Assembly: GCA_002007465.1 (NCBI GenBank)
Contig: LNAC01000276.1
Coordinates: 6,260,217-6,324,216, forward strand
Reading direction: 5' to 3'
Source: Ailurus styani
Lineage: Eukaryota > Chordata > Mammalia > Carnivora > Ailuridae
DNA: 64,000 bases
The notes beneath the pieces are model-generated. The model worked only from the letters and a program-made list of their open reading frames with translations. It did not search any database and was not told where the DNA came from. Position 1 is the stretch's first letter. The number at the start of each line of letters is the position of its first letter. This document shows positions 11,590 through 23,269 of this stretch, one piece after another. The position numbers and the translations under genes were made by a program.

Positions 11590-12170
11590 GGAGTACAGGA
11601 GTCCTCTTGATGTAGGAAGGAATGTCAGGGTTCAGAGCCTAAGGCCAAGAAAGAATTCTTGAGACATCTTTGGTGCGAAAAGGTGGTTTTCTTAAAGAAC
11701 GAGAACAGGACCCGTCATCAGAAACAGCTGCGCTGGGGTCACAAGGGGTGGCCCGTTATATACTTTCAAGTTGGGCGGGGATTGGGGGTCCTAGCTCTTG
11801 TTGGGAAAAGGTCATTTATTACCGTCTAATAAAACCTTAGTCGTGAGACCCTTCAGATGTACATCGGTGGGCCATATGCTTGCACCGGGCGGGGGGGTGG
11901 CGGGGGGGGATTGCCAACACCTATCTCGGAGGGTTTAGAGATAAAGGAAATTTCTAAAGAAATGTTTCTATGTTAAAGTAGACTTACAGGATCATGGGGG
12001 CGGGGGGAGGGGCTAGTATTAGCAAAGTGTCAACACGGAGCCAGTTGAGTCCCTAGAACAATGTGACTCTGGCCATTTGCCTGTTTCGAACACTTGTCAA
12101 TGGGCTGTAGGTAGTAAAGAAATTTAATCGTCTTTCCTCGGTCTTTGTTTCCCACCTCACTCTCAAACAT
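11590..12170 (+). mobile_element. Possible solo LTR-like element
   Basis: A promoter-like block 'gttatatactttcaag' near 11757 is followed about 70 bases later by 'aataaaacc', the spacing expected between a TATA box and polyadenylation signal in an LTR. The surrounding sequence ('aagaattcttgagacatctt', 'aaaaggtggttttcttaaag') looks like retroviral LTR sequence. No retroviral gene is adjacent. Boundaries and family are uncertain. Confidence 0.4.
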
Positions 12171-12179
12171 CACAAGGCA

Positions 12180-13260
12180 GTTTTCCAGCCCCAGGTGTCA
12201 ACAGCACAGGGACTGGGAAAACCAGCGCATGGCCCAGGATTCAAACGCGGGCTCCTCTCAGGGCAAACACTGAGGACGCCCGTGGCAAGCGGCCTAAGGG
12301 GCAGAGGCTGGGACAGGGGGCGGCCACCTGGCTGAAGGCTGCGTTGGTGTCGGAATGGGACAGACGGGCAGGAGAGGGCCCGCACTTTGCAGTCCGGCCT
12401 CCGTCTTGGATCCGGGGTCTCTTCCCAGACCCCCACGTGGGTTGGCGTGGGTCCAAGTCAGGACGGGGGCGGGGGGCGGGGGCTTCGCCGGGGTTTGGGT
12501 CGCGAGTGCATGCGGGTCAGCCGCTGCAGGGCCATCTGTCCCCACTGGCGGGCATCGGAGCCAGACTCCGCCCAGCGATCGCGCCCGGAGCCATCAGGCG
12601 GGGGTAGGGTGGGGGAGTGGGGGGCGTAGAGGGAGTGTGTGTGTGGGGGGAGAACACGCTGCGGGGCCGGTGGGCAGCGGCAGGGCGGCGTCCACCACCC
12701 CTTCCCCGGAGGCGGGCAGGGGCGGGGGCGCCAGGAAGGCTCTGGGATCGGCCTCCAGGGCTCCTCCCGCAGGGCAGGTGGCCCTCTTCTCCGCCACCCT
12801 CGCCTCCGCCTCGCGCTCCTGCGCAGCCAGCCTCTAGTCTTTCTGCCACCAGCTGCCACCAGAACCCTCCGTCCTTCCCGGGGAGGACTGGGTTCGGCTC
12901 TCTCCGCGGCTTCCCGCCTCTTTCCCTCTCCCGGGCGCACGTACCTGGCGCTTCGCAGGACCTCGGTTCCTTCCGCTCATCTTCGGCTCTTTCCGCCCAT
13001 CGTCGGCTCTTTCCGCCCATCTTCGGCTCTTTCCGCCCATCGTCGGCTCTTTCCGCTCATCTTCGGCTATTTCCGCCCATCTTCGGCTCTTTCCGTGCAG
13101 CGGCGCCTCCCTCCGCTTCTCCGCGGGGCCTCGGCTTTGTCCGCTTTCCCGGCCCCCGTTCGGCGCTTTCCGCCGCCCCCGCCGCACTGTCCGCTCAGGT
13201 GCTTGTGTCTGCGCCCGGCGGTTCAAACCTGCGTGGCAGCCCCTGTGGTATGGGCGTTCT
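12180..13260. promoter_or_regulatory. CpG island with GC boxes
   Basis: This kilobase is strongly GC- and CpG-rich in contrast to its surroundings and contains GGGGCGGGG-type Sp1 sites near 12465. The many overlapping open frames (for example 12617-13342, 12639-13400, 12517-13020) come from the low stop-codon density of CpG-rich DNA and match no protein. It is a candidate promoter or enhancer of an unannotated transcript or a distal element of ZNF558. No first coding exon can be assigned. Confidence 0.7.
12961..13100. repeat. 20-bp tandem repeat in CpG island
   Basis: Seven 20-bp units lie exactly in register. The core is 'cttcggctctttccgcccat', and several units begin 'cgtcgg' instead of 'cttcgg'. 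Unit 1 (12961-12980) and unit 7 (13081-13100) are diverged. Further degenerate copies ('ttcggcgctttccgcc') follow to about 13170. Each unit carries CpGs and a 'tttccgc' motif. Confidence 0.95.
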
Positions 13261-13316
13261 ACTTGCCCCACATCCTGGCTATCAACACCATAAACTTAAA
13301 AAAGCTGGTACATGGA

Positions 13317-13497
13317 GGCGCCTGGGTGGCTCAGTGGGTTAAAGCCTCTGCTTTTAGCTCAGGTCGCGATCTCAGGGTCCTGGGATCGAACCCCGCGTAG
13401 GGCTCCTCTGCTCGGCGGAGAACCTGCTTCTCCCTCTTTCTCTGCCTGCTTGTGGTCTCTCCCTCTGTCAAATAAGTAAATAAAATCTTAAAAAAAA
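13317..13497 (+). mobile_element. CAN-SINE
   Basis: A sense SINEC beginning 'gcgcctgggtggctcagtgg' with CT-rich body and 'aaataagtaaataaaatctt' tail. Imperfect flanks 'aaagctggtacat' and 'aaagttggtgcat' look like aged target-site duplications. Confidence 0.93.
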
Positions 13498-13832
13498 AGT
13501 TGGTGCATAAACAATGAATCTTGGATCACAGAAAAAAAAAAAGTAAAATGGTTTAAAAAAAAAAAAGTTCCCGATCTGATACATGAAAAAAGGAATCTCT
13601 TCATTTTATTTCACATTTTTTTTGATGGGTTTAGTTGGGAGTCATCTCTTCTGTTGAGACTATTCTATATTTTCTGTGAGCTCTGTTCCAGCATTTACCT
13701 ATTCTTCAATGAATTCTTGATCTTTTTCTTTGGTTGGTAGGATTTCTCTAATATTAATAAATTAGCTTTTGGTGATGAGTTGCTAACACTTTCTTCTTTT
13801 TAAAATTTTTTCTTCTTTTTTTGCCTCTGGTT

Positions 13833-14054
13833 GCTGCCATGCAGATTTTTTAAAGATTTTATTTGTTTGACAGAGAGACAGAGAGAGCGAGAGAGGGAAC
13901 ACAAGCAGGGGGAGCGGGAGAGGGAGAAGCAGGCTCCCTGCTGAGCAGGGAGCCCAATGTGGGGCTCGATCCCAGGACCCCGGGATCATGACCTGAGCTG
14001 AAGGCAGAGCTTAACTGACTGGGCTACTCAGGATCCCTGCCATGTAGATTTTTA
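13833..14054 (-). mobile_element. CAN-SINE with TSD
   Basis: A reverse SINEC ('taaagattttatttgtttga' through 'ggctactcaggatcc') flanked by 'ctgccatg.agattttt' at 13833-13850 and 14037-14054. Confidence 0.94.
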
Positions 14055-14369
14055 AAAATGAACTCAAACATACTAATGTTTGTTTCTTCTTGTTTTATGT
14101 ATAATTTTAAAAGACCATCTCTCCTTTGAGATATACGTAAACTATTTAAGCCTCGGTCTTTTTCCCTGGACTTTCATAGCTTCTACTTTCCATATTTGAA
14201 TCAAATACGATGCTTATTACACAGACCAACTCGTGGTTCCATCATGATTTTCGAAGACAATCCACTTTTCCTTTACTGACTTAGCTCATCACTTGCACCC
14301 AGTTTACTATGAAAATTTTTCAAGTATGGGGATAATTTAAACGAATTTTACAGTGAACATTCGTGTTGT

Positions 14370-14765
14370 GGACACCTGAACATGTTCCTCGTGTTCATAT
14401 ATATGGAAGCCCAAATCCTTGGTCCCTCGTGACATGCCTCTATTTGGAGGCTGGGCCTTTCAAGAATTAAGATTTAAAGGAGGCCGTTAGGGTGGGGTCT
14501 GATTCAATCTGACTGGTGTCCTTAAAAGAGGGAGATTAAAGCATACAGACCAAGAGACGACAGGAGCACACACACTCAGAGGGAAGGGCGAGTAAAGAGG
14601 CTGCAAGAGCGTGGTCATCTGCAGGCCAAGGGGAAAGGCCTCAGGAGAAACCAACTCTGCGGGTACCTTGAACTTGAACTTCCAGAACTGTGGGACAATA
14701 AATTTCTGTTGTTTAAGCCACTCAGTCTGTGGTATTTCGTAATGGTGGCTCTAAGGAACTAATGG
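14370..14765 (+). mobile_element. MLT1-like MaLR LTR
   Basis: The stretch carries the MLT1 hallmarks: 'gactggtgtccttaaaagag', 'aggccaaggggaaaggcctc', 'ccagaactgtgggacaataa', 'atttctgttgtttaagccac' and 'tcagtctgtggtatttcgta'. The embedded AATAAA is the LTR polyadenylation signal. It is a solo LTR of the ERVL-MaLR class with no internal genes. Confidence 0.85.
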
Positions 14766-15599
14766 AATCCACCACTCCGATTCTGCCACATTTCACTATG
14801 CTTGCTTTGCTGAATCCATTTCCTCTTCCATCCATTGATCCACCTTAAGGGAAAAAAAAAGAAAGCATTTTGAAGGAAGTTGCAGACAGCAGGAGACCTC
14901 CCCGCTAAACATGTTAGCACACATATTAATTAGAGTTCAAAAATCGGGGCTGGGCAGCTTTCAAGGCAGCTCATTGCACGCGTAGTGTTTTGGTGCTGAG
15001 ATGGTTCCTCTCCATGTGGACAGTTCCCTGGGGTTGCCGAGTATCTCCATGGAACGGTGGATGGCTTCCCCTGGGGGGGAAGCAACTTAAGAGACTGAGG
15101 TGGAAGCTCCGCTGTGTTTATGACATGGCCTCAGACGTGACATACTGCCACTTCTGCAGCATTGAGTTTCTCACCTGCGGCATGTCTGATTCCATGCGGG
15201 AGGAGACTGCACAGGGCATGAGTACCAGGTGGCAAGGAACCTTGGTGGCCACCTTGGAGGCTAGCTGATGCACCCACGTCTTCTCCAGGCCACTGCGCTT
15301 CACCAGCCCAGAATTCTCTCGTTCTGCTCTTTTTCTCCTGAGAGCCTGGTTTCAGTGTAGCTGTTTGGAGCCTCATGAATTTTCTATGTGGGGGTAGAAC
15401 AGCTTGGAAGGTCTCATTCCCCCCCTTACTTTTATTCCTCTCCCCTCTCGATCCCTCTCAGCCTTGACTCCAGCTCCAGCCTTTCTTGCCCACTAGTGCC
15501 CCTTTGAGAAGATGTTCTGAGGGTCCACTGGAAATGAAGCAGATAAGAAGGGTCTGCTAGGGCGGGAAATGTCGGGAGGAAGTTTTGCTTCCTGAGTTC

Positions 15600-16905
15600 C
15601 TGTCACCTGAATAATGGGAGCTTGCGGCTTGAGCTATCTGCTGGCTTATCAGGACTATGACTGTCTTCCTTATTCTGAGGCTGGGGTCCCCACCATTCCC
15701 CAGGACAGGGACACTGGGTTTGATGGGGCTCTATATGCCCACTGTAACCTGGGGACAGTTTCCTGCTGGGGTTCAGATTGTTCCTTGTGTTTGGGATAAA
15801 GGAGGGGTCACCATAGGGGCAGTCATCTCACGTTGGGGAAGATTTGAGGGATTCGCACTATGGGCTTCCCTCCTTGTTTGGTTAAGGGTGCTGCTTGCTG
15901 ACCCTTCTTGCAACTTTTGTGATAACGGGATGAGATGCAGTTTTCTGGGAATGCTTGACACCTACGTTGTTGAACCTGGACGGTTGCCTGTTGAAACTAG
16001 GCAAACTAGTTGCTAGGCGTACTCCTATATCTAGTCTCAGGCAGTCAAGGGAAGCAAGCTGGGACTTGAGTGAGAATGGTATGGCATTTGTGGAGCTCCT
16101 TTCTCCCTTAGTGTGTAGGGAATTGTAAGTTGCTTTTGGTGCTTCCATCCTCTGTAATCTTGGAGGGATACGGGAGATGACTCACTGAAGCTTCCGTCAT
16201 CAGATGGAACTCTCATGAGGTTGGGGGTAAATGGGAAGTATGAGGCTGAGCTTCTATTGCCTCTGATGCTGGGGGGTTGTAAGGTCACTGCCTATCTGGG
16301 GCTCCCACTTTTCAAGTGTTGATGTGACAGGGAGGGACCACTGGATGGAGATCCCATTACTTCTAATTTGGGGAGAGGATCGGGGGGATAATCGCATGGG
16401 ATCCCACTTATCTCTAGTGATGGGGACTGGGGGGGGTCTTTTTATATAGATCGTTCTATCTAGTGTGAGGGGAAGACAAGAAGAGTCACTTTCTGGGCCT
16501 TCCCTTGTCAGTATTGTTGGTATAGACTGGTAGGTCAGTGGACTGGGGCTCCTCGTTGTTTAGTGTGGAGGAGCAGATGAAGGAGTCACTGATGGCATTG
16601 AAAGCGACGGGGGGCATACTTGCTGGAGTTCCTATCGTTTCTAGCTTGGGGGGATGGGAGGTCTTGCTTGCTCAGACCCCATCATTTGTGTTTGGGGATG
16701 ACAGTTGCTATTTGAGGTCCTGTTGTCTTTAGTTTCGAATGGGCGTGGTCGTGCTCTACTAGGGCTCCCGTCCTCTCTACTGTTGGATGCAGATTGTGAG
16801 CGGGCATCACTTGCTGGGGTTCCCATGATCTCTAGTTTTGGGGGGGTGGACTGGGAGAGCTTTTGGAGCAGCTTACATCATCTCTACTTTTGGGGGCTCA
16901 GTTCA
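15600..16905 (+). repeat. Diverged ~50-bp tandem array
   Basis: A unit approximating 'ctggggctcccatcatctct' plus 'agtttggggggatgggagg' recurs roughly every 44-56 bases, for example near 16135, 16186, 16298, 16345, 16397, 16448, 16497, 16546, 16624, 16670, 16714, 16760, 16815 and 16866. Earlier, weaker copies start by about 15650. Copies are heavily diverged. The open frames in it (15657-16016, 16538-16732, 16705-16917) look like by-products. Confidence 0.65.
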
Positions 16906-17079
16906 ATGTGTTTTTAAAAGCATTTTATTTTGAAAAAGTCTAGGCTTACACAAAGGTAAAACTACACAGTGTTGTTTGAAACAGTCAATATTCCTTTACG
17001 TTTACTTTATTTCCTATTGATCTTGATTCTTGGCGTTATGCATCTTCACATAAAATTATTTTCCATCAGCCTCCAAACT

Positions 17080-17229
17080 CTTTTTAAAAGGTTTGAGAGA
17101 GAGACAGAGAGAGAGAGAGAAACAGACATGTGGGGCTCGACATGGGGCTCGATCTCATGACCCTGAGATCATGACCTGAGCCGAAACCAAGAGTCGGACA
17201 CTTAATCAACGGAGCCACGCAGGCGCCCC
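17080..17229 (-). mobile_element. Old truncated CAN-SINE
   Basis: A reverse SINE with GA-rich body, 'ctcatgaccctgagatcatg' and a decayed head 'ggagccacgcaggcgcc'. It is shorter and more diverged than the others. Confidence 0.85.
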
Positions 17230-17499
17230 AGCCCACAAACACTCCTTAGTTTTTCTTGAAGTGCAGTTCTGCTGTTGATTATTTCAGCTTTTGCTTTCTT
17301 AAAACCCCTGTTGGAACACATCTTCAATTTGTCTGCGTTTTCAAAGAATATTTATATTATCTTAGATCATTGAATTTTACAGTTGATATTCCCCTCTCCT
17401 CCCCCATTCAAACCTTGGGATGTCAGACATCACTGTTTTCTTGCTTCCATAGTTTCTTTTGGAAAATGTTCAGTCTGTTGCTCCTTTGAAAGCAACATG

Positions 17500-19520
17500 T
17501 CCTTTCTTTGGTTGGTTTGAAGATTTATAGCTTGTCTTTCATTTTCTATAATTTTTCCACATCTTCTCCCATTTTTCTTAATATATTATTCATCGTTATT
17601 CTGAAGTCCTTGTCTGCTAACTCCAGTATCTGGTCTCTGGGTTTGCTTCTATAGATTCATGTATTCCTCCTTGAAAGAACATCTTCCTGGTGCTCTGCAT
17701 GTCTAGTCCTCTTGTTTGCTGGATCTTGTGAACAATATACTTGATAAAGGCTCTTAATTATTGAACCTTCCTCTGAAGATTAGGTTTTATTATGGCAGGA
17801 AGTTATAGTATTAATGGATCACCTATAAAAACTGTTTTAGCCCCTACAAGCATGGATATATTTCCATTTTGCACTGACTTCTAAGATGCAATCCTTACTT
17901 ACAGTGCATGGTACTTAGTCTCAAGGTGTAACATTTCTAGGGACGTAATTGAAACCCACGATATGTATGCATGTATGGATGTATTTTTACCAGGGTCATT
18001 CCACTCCAGATGAGTCCGAAAACCAACCTCCAACTCCTGGCAGGTGTGATCTCTGAAATTTGCACACAACCTTCAGCTTTCAATAGCTACTCTCTTCAAA
18101 GCCTCCTAGTCTTCCGCTGCACATGCCAGCTTAGGTATTATTTAAGGATCTGAGGGAAATTTTTAGGCAGATTTTGGGGGCTTCTTCTTTGTCAATCTTT
18201 ACTTTGATGAGAAATTAGAAAAAACTCAAGATATTTCAGGATCGGGTCCTATATTCCCCATGACAGCCCCCATTTCTCCAAAGATCCCTGGTTCTTCTTA
18301 TTCTTCCTCCTCTTCCCCTTCTTCTTCAAGAATAGTCTTTTAGAAACCTTGATCTGGGTAGGCAGTAAGTATTCTCATTCCTGCTGGACTGTCACTGCCA
18401 CTACGCCTTCTGAGCTGAGAGGGCTTAAAACATACGAATATGGCCTATCCTATGCACGCGTGTACACACACACACACCACCTCTATCCATCCACCTAAAA
18501 AAAAGCATGAATTCATGCTACCTACCTCCAACTCCAATCCAATCCAACACCACAGTGTTGATTTTAGTCTTCTCTCTTTTCTTGTTTGTAACATGTCTCT
18601 TGGACAGTAAGAAGCCGGCTTTCAAGATCTACAACACGTTTACTTGTTCAACCCTAGTATACACATAAAACAGTTTCACAATCACTAATGCACAACATTG
18701 TATGAAACACATTTTTGAACTAAAGTGCAGGATTTCTGGACAATTCTTTTTGTAGTCAGCCTTACATATCTGGTCCAAATATAGCTTTCCAGAGTAAATC
18801 TGGTTTCCTCCCTTGTGGTTATGTTATTCATTTGTAATACAGTTAGGTTTGTTTGATAGAGTTTACTCTATTTTGCATTCCCTCTGCTCCCTGGCAGATT
18901 CTTTTCTTTTTTTAACTGACGGGAATATTCACTCTTCATGGTGTACAATTCTATAGGTTTTGCCAAGTGCATAGAGTTGTGTATCTGTCAACAGTCATGA
19001 GAGAACATTTCCATCACTCCCAAATTCCTTTGTGCTGACCCTTTGCAGTCACCCCCTTCTCTTACTCCTTGCCCCTGAACATCATTGATTTGATGTCCTT
19101 CCCTAGAGTTTTGTCTTTTCCCAAATGCCATACAATGGAATCATACGCTAAATGGTTTTTCATATCTGGCTGCTTTCACTGAGCAAAATAAATCAAACTG
19201 AATTATAAGTTACATGCAATGCAATATACAGATCTTGAGTGTATAGTTTAATGTGTTGTGACAAATGCATACCTAGACAACCCATGCTTCTGCTGAGATA
19301 CAGAATGTTCTCTTCACCCCAGAAAGTCCCCTCATGTCACATCTCAGTCAATCCCTGCTCCTTATCCCTCATCCCCACCACCTGAGTTTAGAAGTAATCA
19401 CTATTCTGATTTTATTTTCCTATCACAGATATTTTTTGCTGTTCTTAAAATTCATACAAATAGATTCATATATTTACTCTTTGTGTGGCTTATCTTGGTC
19501 AGTATATTTCTACAATAAAT
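17500..19520 (-). mobile_element. Ancient L1M/HAL1-type antisense fragments
   Basis: Antisense LINE-1 motifs of old families are visible: 'gtgtacaattctataggttt', 'catacaatggaatcatacgc' and 'ctggctgctttcactgagca' (18,900-19,190), and 'tatagtttaatgtgttgtga' (19,235). The 17.5-18.9 kb part is less certain. No coding capacity remains. Confidence 0.55.
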
Positions 19521-19559
19521 TTTAATTAATTTATAATAAAAAATAAAATGTTTCCTATA

Positions 19560-19990
19560 CACCAGAAGTCTCATAAATGCCTTACATAGGTTAACTAACT
19601 GAATTCTTAATACAAATCTACAAAGTAGGCATTCCGTTGTTTCTATTTTACAGATGAAGAAATAAAACTTTAGGACAAAAAGTCTGTCATTTGCTTGAGG
19701 CAACCACGTCTAAAGGAGAGAACCAAGATTGGGCAGAATAAGAGATTGAACTCTTGATAAGTTAAAAACAGAGATAACAGTTGATCCCATGGGGAGTTCT
19801 GGAGCTGGGATGGCCCTTCAGGGGTATCACAAATTGAGGCAAAGGAATTGGGCATTTGTATGCCTCATATGAACTAGTCATTGGAATTGGGCTGCCCCTT
19901 GAGGGTGGGCATAAACTTAGGTGTGGCACTCTCCTTTGGCCCAAGAGAATTCCGAGAGAATGGCAGGACAAGCCACTAAAACACTTCCAG
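19560..19990. other. MIR/L2-like remnant and unassigned DNA
   Basis: The block 'tattttacagatgaagaaat' near 19645 is the conserved MIR/L2-style core. The rest of the stretch is not recognisable. Confidence 0.45.
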
Positions 19991-20205
19991 CAGCTGGGGG
20001 AATGAGTGACTTAGTCCTGAAAGAATCTGAGAAATATACCACTGTCTCCACAATATGCCACTTGGACGCACTTGCTTCTTAAAAGTAGATGCACACAGGA
20101 TTCTGGCTGGTCATCTTGCCTGCAGAAACGTTCAAGAGGAAAATCGGTAGAACAAATTATAGACAGCTCTCAACAGCAGCTTTTCATGATGTTGCAATGG
20201 ATACT

Positions 20206-20425
20206 TTGTTTTTTAAAAGATTTTATTTGACAAAGAGAGAGAGAAAGAGGGTGAGAGAGCCAGCACAAATCGGGGGAAATGCAGAGGGGGAAGGAAAGAG
20301 ACAAGCCGACTTCATGCTGAGCGCAGAGCCCGACCCAGGACTTGATCTCACCACCCGGAGATCATGACCTGAGCTGAAATCAAGAGTTGGGCAGGCCCTC
20401 AACCAACTGAGCCACCCAGGCGCCC
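20206..20425 (-). mobile_element. CAN-SINE
   Basis: A reverse SINE with 'aaagattttatttgacaaag', GA-rich body and 'gagccacccaggcgcc' head. Flanks 'caatggatactt' and 'caactgatactt' are aged target-site duplications. Confidence 0.93.
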
Positions 20426-20439
20426 CGCAACTGATACTT

Positions 20440-21250
20440 AATCATCACACTTCTACTATCCCATCCTAGATTCCCTACACCCTTGACTACAACCTCTGCT
20501 GGACAAGGTGGCTGGTTTCCTTGTTATCATAAATCTCAATGGGACCCTTACTTTGCTGACAAAAGTGTTCCCCCTCTGGAAACTAGGGCTTTTAGTTTAA
20601 TTATTTTTGTGCTTTCCTTCCAAGAGCCCACAACCCATCTTATATGAACACTTGTGAAGGCAACTGTTCTCGACTACAGGTGGGAGCATCAGTGCTTTGA
20701 CCATACCCAAGACAGTACAGTAGCTGATAGAATTCGGAGACACGAACTTTCTACCCAGGTGACTGACGAAAATAGATTCTGAGAAGCAGAAGGGGTGAAC
20801 AGCTCTGGATAGCTTCCATTTGCCCCAATGGACCCACTTTCTCCACCTTGCTGAACCTAGTAACATTAACCAATATGAGCTACATCAATGCGCCTCCTTG
20901 CCTTATGGCCTCTGCCTGGGTTTGGTCAATGGGGAGGCTGGGCATGAAATCAGAAGGATGAAAGAAAGTGAAATCTAGCTCTGGCTATTTCTTGCAGAAT
21001 GTGGGGCTGGAGGTTACCCTTGACCTCCCAGCTCCTGGAATGCAGTTTTCTCCTCTCTTATCTCTGGATTTCAGTAGTTGTTCTCTTCTCTTGCCCTTTC
21101 AGGCTTAGGGATGTTAATAGAGCCCTGCCCTTACCAGCTATGAGGTACCAACCACTTGTGGTGTTCCTACATCCTGTCCACAATTTGGTGAGTAACCCCT
21201 TTATGAAAACTCTACTCGAATTGTCCTTGTCTGTGTCAGTTGTTTCCTGT
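20440..21250. other. Unassigned intergenic stretch
   Basis: I see no gene or confident repeat. The long minus frame 21058-21471 partly overlaps an L2 element and is not a known protein. Confidence 0.4.
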
Positions 21251-21254
21251 TGGG

Positions 21255-21748
21255 ACTTTGACTGACATGCCCACTCATTCCAAGTATAAGAAAAAGTCCT
21301 AATGTGACCAGTAAACCCAACAAGATCAGGATCCACCATGTCTCTGATCACATCATCTTCTACCACATGTTCACTGTCCCCAACTTGTTCTACTCCCGTC
21401 TCACTGGCTTCTATGCTGTGGGACTTTGCATGCCAAGACTGCTCTTGCCACACAAGTTCATGACTCACCATCTCAACTCATTAAGGTCTCTGATTTAGTG
21501 TCCTTTAACTAAGAGTCTTTCCCTTCCTATTTTATATACAATGGCAAGATCCCAATCCCCTTCAACTATTTTATAATGCTTTGCTTTTCTGCTCAACACT
21601 TACAGTAGCATGTTTGGATTTTTCTATAATCTGTCTTTCCCCCATTAGAATGTAAGTGCTTCAGTAGCAAAACTTAAGTTTCATACAATGCTATGAACAC
21701 CAGTGTTTTAAATCGTGCCTGGCATATAGATTATACTCAATAGATAGA
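21255..21748 (+). mobile_element. L2 LINE 3' end
   Basis: The region reads like an L2 3' end: 'ctctgatcacatcatcttct', 'tcactggcttctatgctgtg', 'ttaaggtctctgatttagtg', 'cccccattagaatgtaagtg' and 'gcctggcatatagattatac'. It is followed at once by a MIR in the same orientation. Confidence 0.8.
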
Positions 21749-21749
21749 C

Positions 21750-21965
21750 TAGTGGTTAAGTGCATGGTCTGTCTGGGTTCAAATCTGGGCTCTACCATTT
21801 ACTAGCCAGGGAGCTCAGGCAAGTTACAGGTATATCATGTTAGTTTTCTCTACTGTAAAATGGGGATAATAATAGTACATATTTCCTTAAGCTTATATTG
21901 AGTACTCAGTAATATCCATAAGGAATTCAGAAGAGTGCCTCATCTACAAGAAGGGCTATGTAAAT
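21750..21965 (+). mobile_element. MIR SINE
   Basis: Core motifs of MIR are present: 'agtggttaagtgcatggtct', 'gggttcaaatctgggctcta', 'agctcaggcaagttac' and 'actgtaaaatggggataata'. Confidence 0.88.
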
Positions 21966-23190
21966 GTTTAGTCATTTATTAATGTACTGAAATAATCCAG
22001 TATAAAAAAAGATCCCAACATAAAAAGGAAAAATTCACAAGAAAAAAACCTAATCCTGAATGTACTTTTCACATCATAATACATAAAGAAAAGATGACAG
22101 AAATGACAAAAAGTGTTATTCCATACCCATAGCAGACGACTTTAATACATATCTATTGCTAAATAAATTTGAGGACAAAAATCTCAAAGTACATACTATA
22201 TCTGAAAACACAATTAGCTTGAGTTAAGGGGCACTTACTCTACATCTAAAACTTAAGAGAATATACATTATTGTCAAAGAAACATGAAACACTTATAAAA
22301 TGTGACCAACTAATAGGTTTACTAGTTAGATATTGCATTTAGCTGGACATGAACAGAACACCACTTCAAAAACAAACTAAAAAAAGGACTTTGGCTTCAC
22401 CAGTTAGAGGTTACTTTTAATCACATAAGGACAAGTCTGGAAACAAGCAGTCCAGAGCTGATACCACCGATCAGAAGTTTTGGGGAAGCCCATATCATTG
22501 TGATTTTTTTTTGCCACACTGTGGTTTTTGTCATCATGATCAAAATACAGCTCTTCCAACTCTTGGCCTCGAGTCCACTTTCAAGAGAAAGAAAGGGTAA
22601 GACGAACAGGATATAGGTGAGGCAAACAAGGCAGATGATGTTCTTCCCAGTGACTTCTACCTACTTCTCATGGTCAGCAGAGTAAGGCAATACCCCTCTG
22701 GGCTTCAAAGAAGCCTTGTAGATTGAGTACTTTCAATCCTGCTCATTGACAACTTTAACAACAACAAAAATATTTTTAAAGTAAATAAGTAGGGGAGAAT
22801 GGGTATTGGGAAAGAAGCTAAACAAAATGCCATACTAGGGTAGAAAGATAAAAAAGAATCAGCATCATCAACTCCACTTATCTGACAAAAATGCCTTTAA
22901 ACTAGAAAAAGTATATAGTAAATATAATTTCCACTATGATAAAAGAATTCACTCAGGAGATATTCAGAAAGGCCTTTCTGGATATGCTACGCACTGATAT
23001 TTTTAAAGAGTAAATTATCGCAAACATATTACATACAAAACTATGGGACATAACTTAAGGTTTATTTTAGGGTACAGCTACAGATATATGTTTATACTAA
23101 AACAAAAGACTGAAAACTAACGGACTAGTGGCCCAATCTTAGGATGAAACACTGATAAAGGTAATCCTACACTCACTATTCTTTCCATTC
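21966..23190. other. AT-rich stretch, possible distal 3' UTR
   Basis: No convincing coding or repeat signal is seen. The near end, around 23,195, has a minus-strand AATAAA that could be a polyadenylation signal for ZNF558, although chance occurrence is likely in AT-rich DNA. Confidence 0.35.
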
Positions 23191-23269
23191 CCAGTTTATT
23201 TTGTGGCCACTCAATAAAGAGCTGAGGCATCCTCATACTGATTACTTTTCTGGGGTTTGCCTCCAATGT

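Noticed and set aside
12961..13100. CRISPR array
   Set aside because: Units are contiguous 20-bp tandem copies without spacers, in a mammalian genome.
12617..13400. Long open frames of 241-253 codons in the 12-13 kb CpG island
   Set aside because: CpG-rich DNA lacks stop codons by composition. The frames overlap on both strands, run through the 20-bp tandem repeat and into a SINE, and match no protein.
14990..15268. 92-codon frame near 15 kb
   Set aside because: The DNA resembles an old interspersed repeat ('gtttatgacatggcctcaga') next to an LTR. No homology to a known protein and no splice context were seen.
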